In this document: positions 19,060 through 26,154 of the stretch, one piece after another
How positions within the stretch are numbered: position 1 is the first letter of the stretch
Layout of the letters: each line of letters starts with the position of its first letter
Assembly: GCF_000517085.1 (NCBI RefSeq)
Contig: NZ_KI912107.1
Coordinates: 4,647,980-4,711,979 of the forward strand
Direction of reading: 5' to 3'
DNA: 64,000 nucleotides
Source: Saccharicrinis fermentans DSM 9555 = JCM 21142
Lineage (GTDB): Bacteria > Bacteroidota > Bacteroidia > Bacteroidales > Marinilabiliaceae
The notes under the pieces: generated by a model
Seen by the model: only the letters and a program-made list of their open reading frames with translations
What the model was told of the DNA's origin: nothing
Database searches by the model: none
Made by a program: the position numbers and the translations under genes

Positions 19060-19188
19060 TTTTCCTTGCTGTTTAATTGTTCCCGCCCCTTAGTTTGGCT
19101 AAAATAGCAATTCATACGTTTTATTACGCAAATGACCATGATAATTATTCAGGAAAATATATATATTTATCTTTTAAAATAATATTGT

Positions 19189-20706
19189 ATGCCAATTCTA
19201 AATTCTATTATATCATTAGTTAATTTACGTAGGCTCTCACAGATTGATCATTTCAAATCAAACCCTGAAGAAGTTCAGAAAGGACAGTTGATGGAGTTGG
19301 TAAAAAAAGCGAGTTCAACGGAGCTGGGTAGGTACTATGATTTTGCTTCCATAAAATCGATTAAAGATTTTCAGGAGCGCGTTCCTGTTCAAAAGTATGA
19401 ACAGATGGAAACAGTGATTGATAAAATACGCCATGGTGATAAAAATGTTCTTTGGCCTGGTGAAATTAAGTGGTTTGCCAAATCTTCAGGAACCACTTCT
19501 TCTAAAAGTAAGTTTATTCCGGTCTCAAAAGAGGCCTTGGAAGATTGTCACTTTAGGGGAGGAAAGGATGTATTGGCCATTTATAATAGGCTGTATCCTG
19601 AAACGGAAATTTTTTCCGGAAAAGGTTTGACACTGGGAGGAAGCCAGCAATTGAATAAGTATAATAGCGATTCGTTTTATGGTGACCTGTCGGCCATACT
19701 CATTGGTAACCTTCCCTTTTGGGTTCATTTTATACGTACCCCGGATCAGTCTATCGCGCTGATGGATAAATGGGAGGAGAAACTCATTAAGATGACCGAG
19801 GCTACAATTAACGAGAATGTTACTTCACTCACCGGGGTGCCTTCATGGTTTTTGGTCCTAATAAAACATTTGCTGGAATTTTCTGGTAAGAGTAATTTAT
19901 TGGATATTTGGCCTAATCTTGAATTATTTATTCACGGAGGTATTAATTTCGGTCCTTACCGCGAACAATACCGAAAGATTATTCCTTCAGATCGGATGCA
20001 TTACATGGAAACTTATAATGCGTCGGAGGGTTTCTTTGCTATTCAGGACGATCCTAATTCAAGTTCAATGTTGCTTATGCTGGATTATGGTATCTTCTAT
20101 GAGTTTATACCTACCGACGAATGGGGAAAGGATTATCCCAAAGCATTGACTATTGAAGATGTGGAGTTGAATACTAATTATGCTATTGTAATTTCTACCA
20201 ATGGCGGACTGTGGCGTTATGTGGTGGGTGATACCATACAATTTACCTCTAAGTATCCCCACAAAATTGTTATTACAGGTAGAACGAAACATTTTATCAA
20301 TGCCTTTGGTGAGGAAGTAATTGTTGACAATTCAGATAAAGCCATTGATCATGCTTGTAAAAAAACCGGCGCTATCATTAAAGAATATACTGCGGCTCCT
20401 ATGTATATGAGTACGGAGGAGAAGGGGAGGCATCAATGGATTATTGAGTTTGAAAAAGAGCCTAAAGATTTAGCGTTGTTTTCTCATGAGTTAGATAAGG
20501 AATTACAGTCCATCAATTCAGATTATGAGGCTAAGCGGTATAAGGATATCACCCTAGAGTTCCCGCAGGTTGTTGTGGGTAGGAAAAACCTGTTTTTCGA
20601 TTGGATGAAGAAGCATAATAAGCTAGGTGGACAAAATAAGGTGCCTCGTCTTTCCAATAACAGGGATCTAATCGAAGAACTAATGGCTATCAATCAAAAA
20701 AGGTGA
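19189..20706 (+). CDS. GH3 auxin-responsive promoter family protein (acyl-adenylate enzyme fold)
   Basis: 505-residue bacterial GH3-family protein. Visible blocks are WFAKSSGTTSSKSKFIPVS (the Ser/Thr-rich ATP-binding loop near residue 105), SLTGVPSWFLVLIKHLLE, YNASEGFFAIQDD (a motif around the adenylate pocket), NGGLWRYVVGDTIQFTS and ITGRTKHFINAFGEEV. Plant GH3 enzymes conjugate amino acids to acyl hormones through an acyl-adenylate; the substrate of the Bacteroidota members is not known. It is 78 bases from the deoxynucleoside kinase gene. Confidence 0.87.
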   Translation: MPILNSIISLVNLRRLSQIDHFKSNPEEVQKGQLMELVKKASSTELGRYYDFASIKSIKDFQERVPVQKYEQMETVIDKIRHGDKNVLWPGEIKWFAKSSGTTSSKSKFIPVSKEALEDCHFRGGKDVLAIYNRLYPETEIFSGKGLTLGGSQQLNKYNSDSFYGDLSAILIGNLPFWVHFIRTPDQSIALMDKWEEKLIKMTEATINENVTSLTGVPSWFLVLIKHLLEFSGKSNLLDIWPNLELFIHGGINFGPYREQYRKIIPSDRMHYMETYNASEGFFAIQDDPNSSSMLLMLDYGIFYEFIPTDEWGKDYPKALTIEDVELNTNYAIVISTNGGLWRYVVGDTIQFTSKYPHKIVITGRTKHFINAFGEEVIVDNSDKAIDHACKKTGAIIKEYTAAPMYMSTEEKGRHQWIIEFEKEPKDLALFSHELDKELQSINSDYEAKRYKDITLEFPQVVVGRKNLFFDWMKKHNKLGGQNKVPRLSNNRDLIEELMAINQKR

Positions 20707-20784
20707 TCTCCTGATGTTTTTTGCATTTTTTGTGCGGCTATTTTTATATTTTTGAACCAAATTAACCTAATAAATCGATTACAA

Positions 20785-21399
20785 ATGCATATCGCAATAG
20801 CAGGAAATATAGGGTCTGGAAAAACGACGCTGACTAGTTTACTTTCAAAACATTATGGATGGGAGGCGCATTATGAAGAAGTAGATGATAACCCTTATCT
20901 GGCTGATTTTTATGAGGATATGCAACGGTGGTCGTTTAATCTCCAGGTGTATTTTTTGAATAGTCGTTTTTCGCAAGTAAATGATATTCGAAAAATGGGC
21001 AAAACAGTTATTCAGGATAGAACTATCTATGAAGATGCTTATATTTTTGCACCCAACTTGTATGATATGGGCTTGATGAGTAAGCGTGATTTTGATAATT
21101 ATACTTCTCTCTTTGAATTGATGAGTAGCCTTGTTCAGGCTCCTGATTTATTGATTTATTTAAGGGCCTCGGTTCCTAAATTGGTTGAACAAATACAAAG
21201 TCGTGGACGAGAATATGAGAGTGGCATACGACTGGATTACCTGAAGCGTTTGAATGAACGTTATGAGGCCTGGATTGAGCAATATACCCAAGGAAAGCTG
21301 CTTATAGTGGATGTAAATGAATATAATTTTATCAAGAATAAAACGGATTTAAGTTCTATTATCGATAAGGTTGATACGCATGTAAATGGTTTATTCTGA
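20785..21399 (+). CDS. Deoxynucleoside kinase
   Basis: 204-residue dNK-family kinase that phosphorylates deoxynucleosides for salvage. The P-loop IAGNIGSGKTTL starts at residue 5; EEVDDNPYLADFY, VIQDRTIYEDAYIFA (the DRS/T-like base and sugar site) and RGREYESGI with the lid arginines follow. ATG 20785 is chosen over TTG 20752 because it places the P-loop at the very N-terminus as usual. The preferred nucleoside (dA/dG or dC) cannot be read from the sequence. Confidence 0.92.
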   Translation: MHIAIAGNIGSGKTTLTSLLSKHYGWEAHYEEVDDNPYLADFYEDMQRWSFNLQVYFLNSRFSQVNDIRKMGKTVIQDRTIYEDAYIFAPNLYDMGLMSKRDFDNYTSLFELMSSLVQAPDLLIYLRASVPKLVEQIQSRGREYESGIRLDYLKRLNERYEAWIEQYTQGKLLIVDVNEYNFIKNKTDLSSIIDKVDTHVNGLF

Positions 21400-21408
21400 T
21401 GTGGCTAT

Positions 21409-22065
21409 CTATCTTGCTCTGAAATATAGTTTAGCAGATAGACTCCAATGGTTTTGTTGACCGTGTGGGTTGATGGTTACGTCATCTTCAGGAAAATACT
21501 CGGCTTCTATGTTGGGAATAATCGTATATCGAATGCTTAATGTGGCAAATTGTTCTCCTATTAAATTGAATAGGATACCTGCTTCTGGTCCAAAGCCGGC
21601 ATGAAGTGTGTTGCTCGTGTAGCTTACCGAGGCATCGTTAATGGAGCCGGTGTAATTGGAGTCAAAATCAACAGTGTTGCGTAAGTAATAAAGGCCGAAG
21701 GCTACGCCCATATAAGGTCTTATTTTTTCATCGTTGAAATAAAAATTGCCCTGGGCTGTTAGTTTGGTCATTTTGTAGTTCACTTTTATATTTCCCCTCC
21801 TGCTTTGATTCCATGTGTCTTTATCCTTGGGTAAATATGCGTAGCCTAATTCTGAGCCTAGTGATAGGAGAGGGTTGAAAAACCAGAGGGTGTTTATGCT
21901 GATGCCTCCTCCTGTGTTGGCCACATCGTTGAAGCCAAAATGATCCTTGTCAAAACCATTGCTAGGACTAATGAGAGATAATCCGCCGCCGATAAAGAGT
22001 CCGTTTTGGCTGTGGGAGGCGATGGTTATAAGAAGAAATAATGCAAAAAAAGAAATGCGTTTCAT
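21409..22065 (-). CDS. Outer-membrane beta-barrel protein
   Basis: 218 residues with signal peptide MKRISFFALFLLITIASHS, then a glycine- and aromatic-rich barrel (IGGGLSLISPSNGFDKD, LGSELGYAYLP, IRPYMGVAFGLYYL, TLHAGFGPEAGILF) ending in WSLSAKLYFRAR. The pattern resembles OmpW/opacity-type eight-stranded barrels. It is convergent with the kinase gene, with only a 9-base gap. Function unknown. Confidence 0.8.
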   Translation of the reverse strand: MKRISFFALFLLITIASHSQNGLFIGGGLSLISPSNGFDKDHFGFNDVANTGGGISINTLWFFNPLLSLGSELGYAYLPKDKDTWNQSRRGNIKVNYKMTKLTAQGNFYFNDEKIRPYMGVAFGLYYLRNTVDFDSNYTGSINDASVSYTSNTLHAGFGPEAGILFNLIGEQFATLSIRYTIIPNIEAEYFPEDDVTINPHGQQNHWSLSAKLYFRAR

Positions 22066-22156
22066 GATTATTGAGTGGATGCCAATTTTTTTTGCGAAGA
22101 TAAGGGTTTTATATGAAGTACTTACAAGGTTAATGTGAGATAATTGAGGAAAAGTG

Positions 22157-22187
22157 TTTGTTTAAACAATACTTTTCTCTATATTTG
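22157..22187 (+). promoter_or_regulatory. Promoter of tRNA-Leu
   Basis: TTTG (22157-22160), 19-base spacer, TATATTTG (22180-22187), an excellent match to the Bacteroidota consensus, 29 bases before the tRNA. Confidence 0.8.
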
Positions 22188-22216
22188 CATCCGCAAAAAT
22201 GTTAGTAATGACATTT

Positions 22217-22298
22217 GCCCAGATGGCGGAATTGGTAGACGCGCTGGTCTCAAACACCAGTGGGGCAACCCGTGCCGGTTCGATCCCGGCTCTGGGTA
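22217..22298 (+). tRNA. tRNA-Leu (anticodon CAA)
   Basis: Class II tRNA with acceptor stem GCCCAGA/TCTGGGT, anticodon arm CTGGT-CTCAAAC-ACCAG (anticodon CAA, reading UUG), a long variable arm (TGGGGCAACCCGT) and T arm GCCGG-TTCGATC-CCGGC. The 3' CCA is not encoded. It stands at the left edge of the region with decayed transposons. Confidence 0.95.
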
Positions 22299-22305
22299 CA
22301 GACAG

Positions 22306-22336
22306 AAAGCCTGATAGTATGACTATCAGGCTTTTG
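22306..22336 (+). terminator. Terminator of tRNA-Leu
   Basis: AAGCCTGATAG - TATGA - CTATCAGGCTT followed by TTTG, directly after the tRNA gene. Confidence 0.85.
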
Positions 22337-22511
22337 TATTTTAATAAGGGAGTAAAAGCATAAGGGCACTATGAAAATATACTCCTTCATTTTTGGATTT
22401 AGTTTGATAGTATCTTCTTTAAATAATTTTTTCTAAAATTTACCGTAATAAAATTATGAAGTTTTAATGATTTTGCGACGTGCTCTTTTGTTGAACCTTT
22501 AAATCCAGAAC

Positions 22512-23062
22512 TTATTAAAAGGTGGTATTGTTACTATTGATGCAATGGGCACACAAACAGAAATTGCAAAAAAAATCGTGGACAACCAAGTGGATTATAT
22601 ATTGTCATTGACAAGGTAATCAGAAAAATTTTCTTGAAGAAGTAGAGAGTGTTTTTAAGGTGCAAAAAACAGATTCAATCTCAGAACAGACAGAAAAAGG
22701 TCACGGACAAATGGAGACATGGAAGTACAAGGTGTTGACCGACCTCTCCCAAGTCGAAGGGACTGAAAAGTGGAAAAATATTCAGACTCTTGTCAGGGTT
22801 ATTCCGCAAAGGATTTTTTCCAACAAAACCACAACAGAAAATCGGTATTATATAAGCAGCATAAACTTAAGCGCCGACAAATTTAACGAATGTATCAGGG
22901 CACATTGGGGCGTCGAGAACAATGTACATTAGGTACTTGACATGACTCTTAACGAAGATTATTCGCGAAAAAGAACCAACAACGCAGCTCAAAATTTTTC
23001 CTTAATCAATAAGATTGCATTAAACCTATTAAAGAAGCAAATTAAAGGCAAGCTTCAAAAAT
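22512..23062 (+). pseudogene. ISAs1-family transposase remnant (5'-truncated, frameshifted, nonsense)
   Basis: Only the C-terminal half of an ISAs1-type DDE transposase remains: GGIVTIDAMGTQTEIAKKIV, with one catalytic Asp, then DYILSL. A frameshift at about 22613 gives a stop where the family has LKGNQ; the other frame resumes with GNQKNFLEEVE. A second lesion is TAG at 22930 where homologues have Trp (NNVH[16 protein letters not shown] for H-W-VLDVT). The last block, [13 protein letters not shown], is the family C-terminus. The N-terminal 150-200 residues are absent. Non-functional. Confidence 0.8.
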
Positions 23063-23129
23063 AACTGAATGAGGGCGTGATGGGACGATGACTTTTTGTT
23101 GAAAACTTTAACAATTTAAATGCGTTGAC

Positions 23130-23303
23130 CCTGGCACCTATTGCAATCTCTAGCAAGGTTCTTTTTCCTAATAGTAGATTTGTCGTGACCACATTTGGTA
23201 AATATAAAGCCATCAGACCACTTAAATCCGACAAGTATGTTAAACATGCTTTATCATCATTAAATGTATCTGCAAACTCAAGTATATTTTCGCCTTTAAA
23301 CAT
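23130..23303 (-). pseudogene. IS1595-family transposase remnant (N-terminal zinc ribbon)
   Basis: The minus strand reads MFKGENILEFADTFNDDKAC then LTYLSDL, the usual N-terminus of IS1595-type transposases. It then shifts frame and continues as FKWSDGFIFTKCGHDKSTI, RKKNLARDCNRCQ, keeping the later part of the zinc ribbon (CGH, CNRC). Homology stops at about 23130, so at most 65 residues of a roughly 300-residue transposase survive. It lies tail-to-tail against the ISAs1 remnant. Confidence 0.7.
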
Positions 23304-23498
23304 TGTAGGTAAGTTTTTTCACACTAACATAAGTATTTATTTGTAGACCACAATTGTTTTTATAACTTGTACTTTATCAGTAATATTATTTAACTTGTAT
23401 TCCGAATAAACATAAACTATGATTCGATATTTTTTTAAAATCAGCTACCTAAATATATTATTTATAGTTAAAGGAGATAAATAACAATTAAACCTAAC

Positions 23499-23523
23499 AG
23501 CATGAAATAAACATGCTTTTTTT
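23499..23523 (+). terminator. Short terminator-like hairpin
   Basis: AGCATG - AAATAAA - CATGCT followed by TTTTTT. No gene is seen upstream on this strand, so it may be a leftover of a lost gene or the end of an unrecognised RNA. Confidence 0.5.
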
Positions 23524-23619
23524 GCCAGGAATAAAAAAAACTCAAACATTTATTCTAAGCTGATTAATTCATAAACTTAAAATTTGCCTATTTTTCGAGT
23601 AACAATTTCTTATTTTTGG

Positions 23620-23842
23620 TGTGTTTTACTGTATAACGTAATAGTTAGTCTCGGCAAGAAAACTCATGTTTTCAAAAATAGGCGAGTAGAATATCGCCAA
23701 ACGTGAACTTTATTTTTGTTGATGATGGTGATTTTATGTGTCAAAGCTGAGTTTTATAGCAAAACACGCCCCTGCGTATAATATTTTGCCAATTTTGTTG
23801 ACTATTGGACGTAACTCTTCCTTTTACGTTATGCAAAACACA
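23620..23842. repeat. Inverted-repeat-bounded segment (MITE-like or attC-like)
   Basis: The left arm, TGTGTTTT-ACTGT-ATAACGTAA (23620-23641), and the reverse complement of the right arm, TGTGTTTT-GC-ATAACGTAA (23824-23842), share 17 positions and enclose about 180 non-coding bases. The form suits a small non-autonomous transposable element. The TATAAC/GTTATGC ends also recall integron attC sites, but the span is long for attC and no integrase or cassette is seen. The right arm is 16 bases from the ISNCY-type remnant. Confidence 0.3.
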
Positions 23843-23858
23843 TATATTCAAAACATTA

Positions 23859-24600
23859 CTAGGCTGCCAATTTGTACTGCTCGCCTGTATTGGAACTACT
23901 CCGTGCTCGATGGATTAATTCGGTACCAATCTTTCTTAGATTGTAGGCGCAAACGGCCAAGCCAACATACCTTTTGAAGTTGTGGTATCCGCGATCCGGA
24001 CAGCGATCTAGTCCCCTGTGCTCCGACTCGTTAATGTTTGATTCGATGGCGCTATGTTTGTTGCGCAGCTTCTTGAAAACGGTTTGACGCTCCTGCTCTG
24101 CTTCTTCTTGGTTACATTTGCCTTCCTTGGGAAGCACAAGGTTCTTAACCGATCCCAACAATAATGTTTTATTGTTTTTGTTCCAATATTCCTTATCGAA
24201 ACTCCAACTTTCTATTGTAAACTGTTTCGATAGTCTTTTTGTTAACTGCGGAACAATCTCTGAATCAGATTCATGATCCATTATCTGGTAATCGACAATT
24301 AAATTAAACTGGTCGGTGGTTATTCCTGCTTTTTTGCCCAGTTCGATATTCAGACGCATTTTACCTTTGGTCACCCATTCGGTATATTCTTCGAATATGG
24401 AAAACATTTTCTTTCTTTTTCGAGCGTATCGCCTTGTCCAATATATCAAAGACCTTCTCGTTCCAGTTTGGGTTGGCAAATATTTCTTTTAACGCAGCGC
24501 ATAGTCCGGGTAGAGCCCCGCTTCTTTTTGCTGTCGGTATGATCGTTTCTTGAATTGGAAGACTTCCCAGTTTCAATTGTTGTTCGAATCTTTTTCTCAT
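23859..24600 (-). pseudogene. ISNCY/IS1202-like transposase remnant with internal deletion and frameshift
   Basis: Two overlapping minus-strand pieces of one transposase. The N-terminal piece (24600 to about 24420) reads MRKRFEQQLKLGSLPIQETI...NPNWNEKVFDILDKAI. The C-terminal piece (to 23859) reads MFSIFEEYTEWVTKGK, VELGKK-like ELGKKAGITTDQF, SWSFDKEYW, and the typical end NKHSAIESNINESEHRGLD, RCPDRGYHNFKRYVGLAVCAYNL (listed in parts). Together they make about 280 residues against about 450 for full-length relatives; the middle with the first catalytic Asp is lost and the frame shifts at the join. Inactive. Confidence 0.75.
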
Positions 24601-24737
24601 GCTTGAACCTCTTTGTGCTTTAGCTCCGAAATAATCGAATTTAAAACCATTAATAGGTTGAATACCTGCAAAATAACCTAACTACACAAACTATATTCGC
24701 TAAAGATTCAACAAGTTTTCAATATCAAGAAACAGAT

Positions 24738-25694
24738 TTACAATGGATTATACGTTTTCTTGCAAGGACTAGTTAGCAATTTTTTTTGGTTATTGCCACT
24801 CGTCAACCGCAGCCTTTTTTTCGGTGTTGGACAACCAAGGTTTTTTGCTTTAATGGTAAATTGTTGGTCTATGCTCAGATTAGTGATAAATTTTAAACCA
24901 GTTAATTCTTCCAATCGTCCCATGCTCGTAAGATATAGTCTGTAGTCTTTTTCTGTTTTGGGGATGATATTGGGGAATAAAAAAGACAATGTTTTTATAC
25001 CTGTGTCCGTTTCTCTAATTATAATCTTATATAATGCATCCGGGATGGCAGCTTTTACTTCATCCGCTTCGCCAAGCCACATTGCAGGTGATTGACTAAA
25101 GAAAACAGGGCCGCATACAACCCAAATACTATTGTATTCATCTGCCCAATGATTTGTTTTTTCTTCGAGGGCCTTCCAAATTCCATTATTTTGCCATTGA
25201 AGCTGCGGTACGGCATTCAGCACTGTATGTGTATTATAGCCCGCTTCCATAGATATGCGGTCGGCAGCATCCTTATTACATAAATGACCCCGCACATATC
25301 TGTAATCAATTTTTACTTCGTTAAGTTTCCGTGTTCCCGATACAGCATAGGTAGCATCATTAGGAACTATTCCTTGTTTGTGCAAGTTGTCATCTGTCAT
25401 CCATTGAGGTCGATGGTATTTTTCAATTTTAAATGTCGCTTTTTGCACTTCATAGCTAACCCATTCAGGTATTGCCCAAGTATCTCCTTTGCCATCGGCG
25501 TTGTTGTCGTCATTTGAATCAAATGATGTTGTGTAAGCCGCGAATTTAAAAATTAAATCAGATGGTTCGGTGGTGTATTTTGTGTGGTTGTGTCCATTTT
25601 TTAAGTTAATTGCTTTGTATCTTTTGCCAACCGGTGATTGTGCAAAAGTAATGCTAGTTACTAATAGGATAACAGAAAGAATGAAGTGCTTCAT
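24738..25694 (-). CDS. Secreted DNA/RNA non-specific endonuclease (NUC type)
   Basis: 318-residue exported nuclease. Signal peptide MKHFILSVILLVTSITFAQS fixes the start at ATG 25694 instead of the longer frame at 25769. The beta-beta-alpha-metal NUC fold is indicated by DYRYVRGHLCNKDAAD, where RGH holds the catalytic His (usual form DRGH), then NAVPQLQWQNNGIWKALEE with the metal-binding Asn, and VVCGPVFF. The Asp before RGH is Val here. It would degrade nucleic acids in the periplasm or outside the cell. Its position between IS remnants and a tRNA suggests acquisition by transfer, which is inference. Confidence 0.85.
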   Translation of the reverse strand: MKHFILSVILLVTSITFAQSPVGKRYKAINLKNGHNHTKYTTEPSDLIFKFAAYTTSFDSNDDNNADGKGDTWAIPEWVSYEVQKATFKIEKYHRPQWMTDDNLHKQGIVPNDATYAVSGTRKLNEVKIDYRYVRGHLCNKDAADRISMEAGYNTHTVLNAVPQLQWQNNGIWKALEEKTNHWADEYNSIWVVCGPVFFSQSPAMWLGEADEVKAAIPDALYKIIIRETDTGIKTLSFLFPNIIPKTEKDYRLYLTSMGRLEELTGLKFITNLSIDQQFTIKAKNLGCPTPKKRLRLTSGNNQKKLLTSPCKKTYNPL

Positions 25695-25782
25695 CGTTTT
25701 TCTTTTAATTAGAGACGCAATGTAAGATAAACGAAGCGAAATAGAAAGAATTTTGTGTTCGCGATCCATGAAAATGTGTCAT

Positions 25783-25821
25783 AAAAAAGAGGCTTACAAA
25801 TTTTTGTAAGCCTCTTTTTTT
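25783..25821 (-). terminator. Terminator of tRNA-Gln
   Basis: GAGGCTTACAAA / TTTGTAAGCCTC hairpin (12-bp arms) with T or A runs at both ends, directly after tRNA-Gln on the minus strand; it can work in both directions. Confidence 0.85.
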
Positions 25822-25822
25822 G

Positions 25823-25895
25823 TTGTCCCATTAGGGCTCGAACCTAAACTCTTCTGGACCAAAACCAGACGTGTTGCCAATTACACCATGGGACA
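25823..25895 (-). tRNA. tRNA-Gln (anticodon TTG)
   Basis: Minus-strand cloverleaf: acceptor TGTCCCA/TGGGACA, D arm GGTGTAATTGGCAACAC, anticodon arm TCTGG-TTTTGGT-CCAGA (anticodon TTG, reading CAA/CAG) and T arm TTAGG-TTCGAGC-CCTAA. CCA is not encoded. Confidence 0.95.
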
Positions 25896-25925
25896 ATCCT
25901 CATATCTTTCTTTTTGAAAGCGATG

Positions 25926-25956
25926 CAAAAGTACAGCTTTTTTTAAAACCCACAAA
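25926..25956 (-). promoter_or_regulatory. Promoter of tRNA-Gln
   Basis: Minus strand: TTTG (25953-25956), exactly 19 bases, TACTTTTG (25926-25933). It has the same spacing as the tRNA-Leu promoter and lies 30 bases upstream of the tRNA. Confidence 0.8.
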
Positions 25957-26154
25957 TATTTTTTTATTTTTTTTTCAGTACCTGAAAATTAACCTTCAAA
26001 ATTTTAAATTTATCCTCCTGAATCTCTTATGTTTAAAGACTATAGAGGGCAGTAATTTTTTTTTATCTGTTGATATTATTCATTAATCTCGTTATAAAAG
26101 AAGTCGGAAATACACATTTATTGGGTATACTTGTCTTTTAAGCCGTCGTTTTTT

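Larger units (their letters stand above)
23304..23858. other. Non-coding accessory stretch
   Basis: 555 AT-rich bases with no credible gene. They contain a terminator-like hairpin (23499-23523), a 10-bp inverted repeat GCCTATTTTT / AAAAATAGGC (23586-23595, 23674-23683), and an imperfect inverted repeat at 23620-23641 and 23824-23842 that could bound a small non-autonomous element. The rest shows nothing recognisable. Confidence 0.4.

Noticed and set aside
23618-23844. Integron attC site
   Set aside because: The arms are about 200 bases apart and no integrase or cassette gene is present; kept only as a repeat observation.
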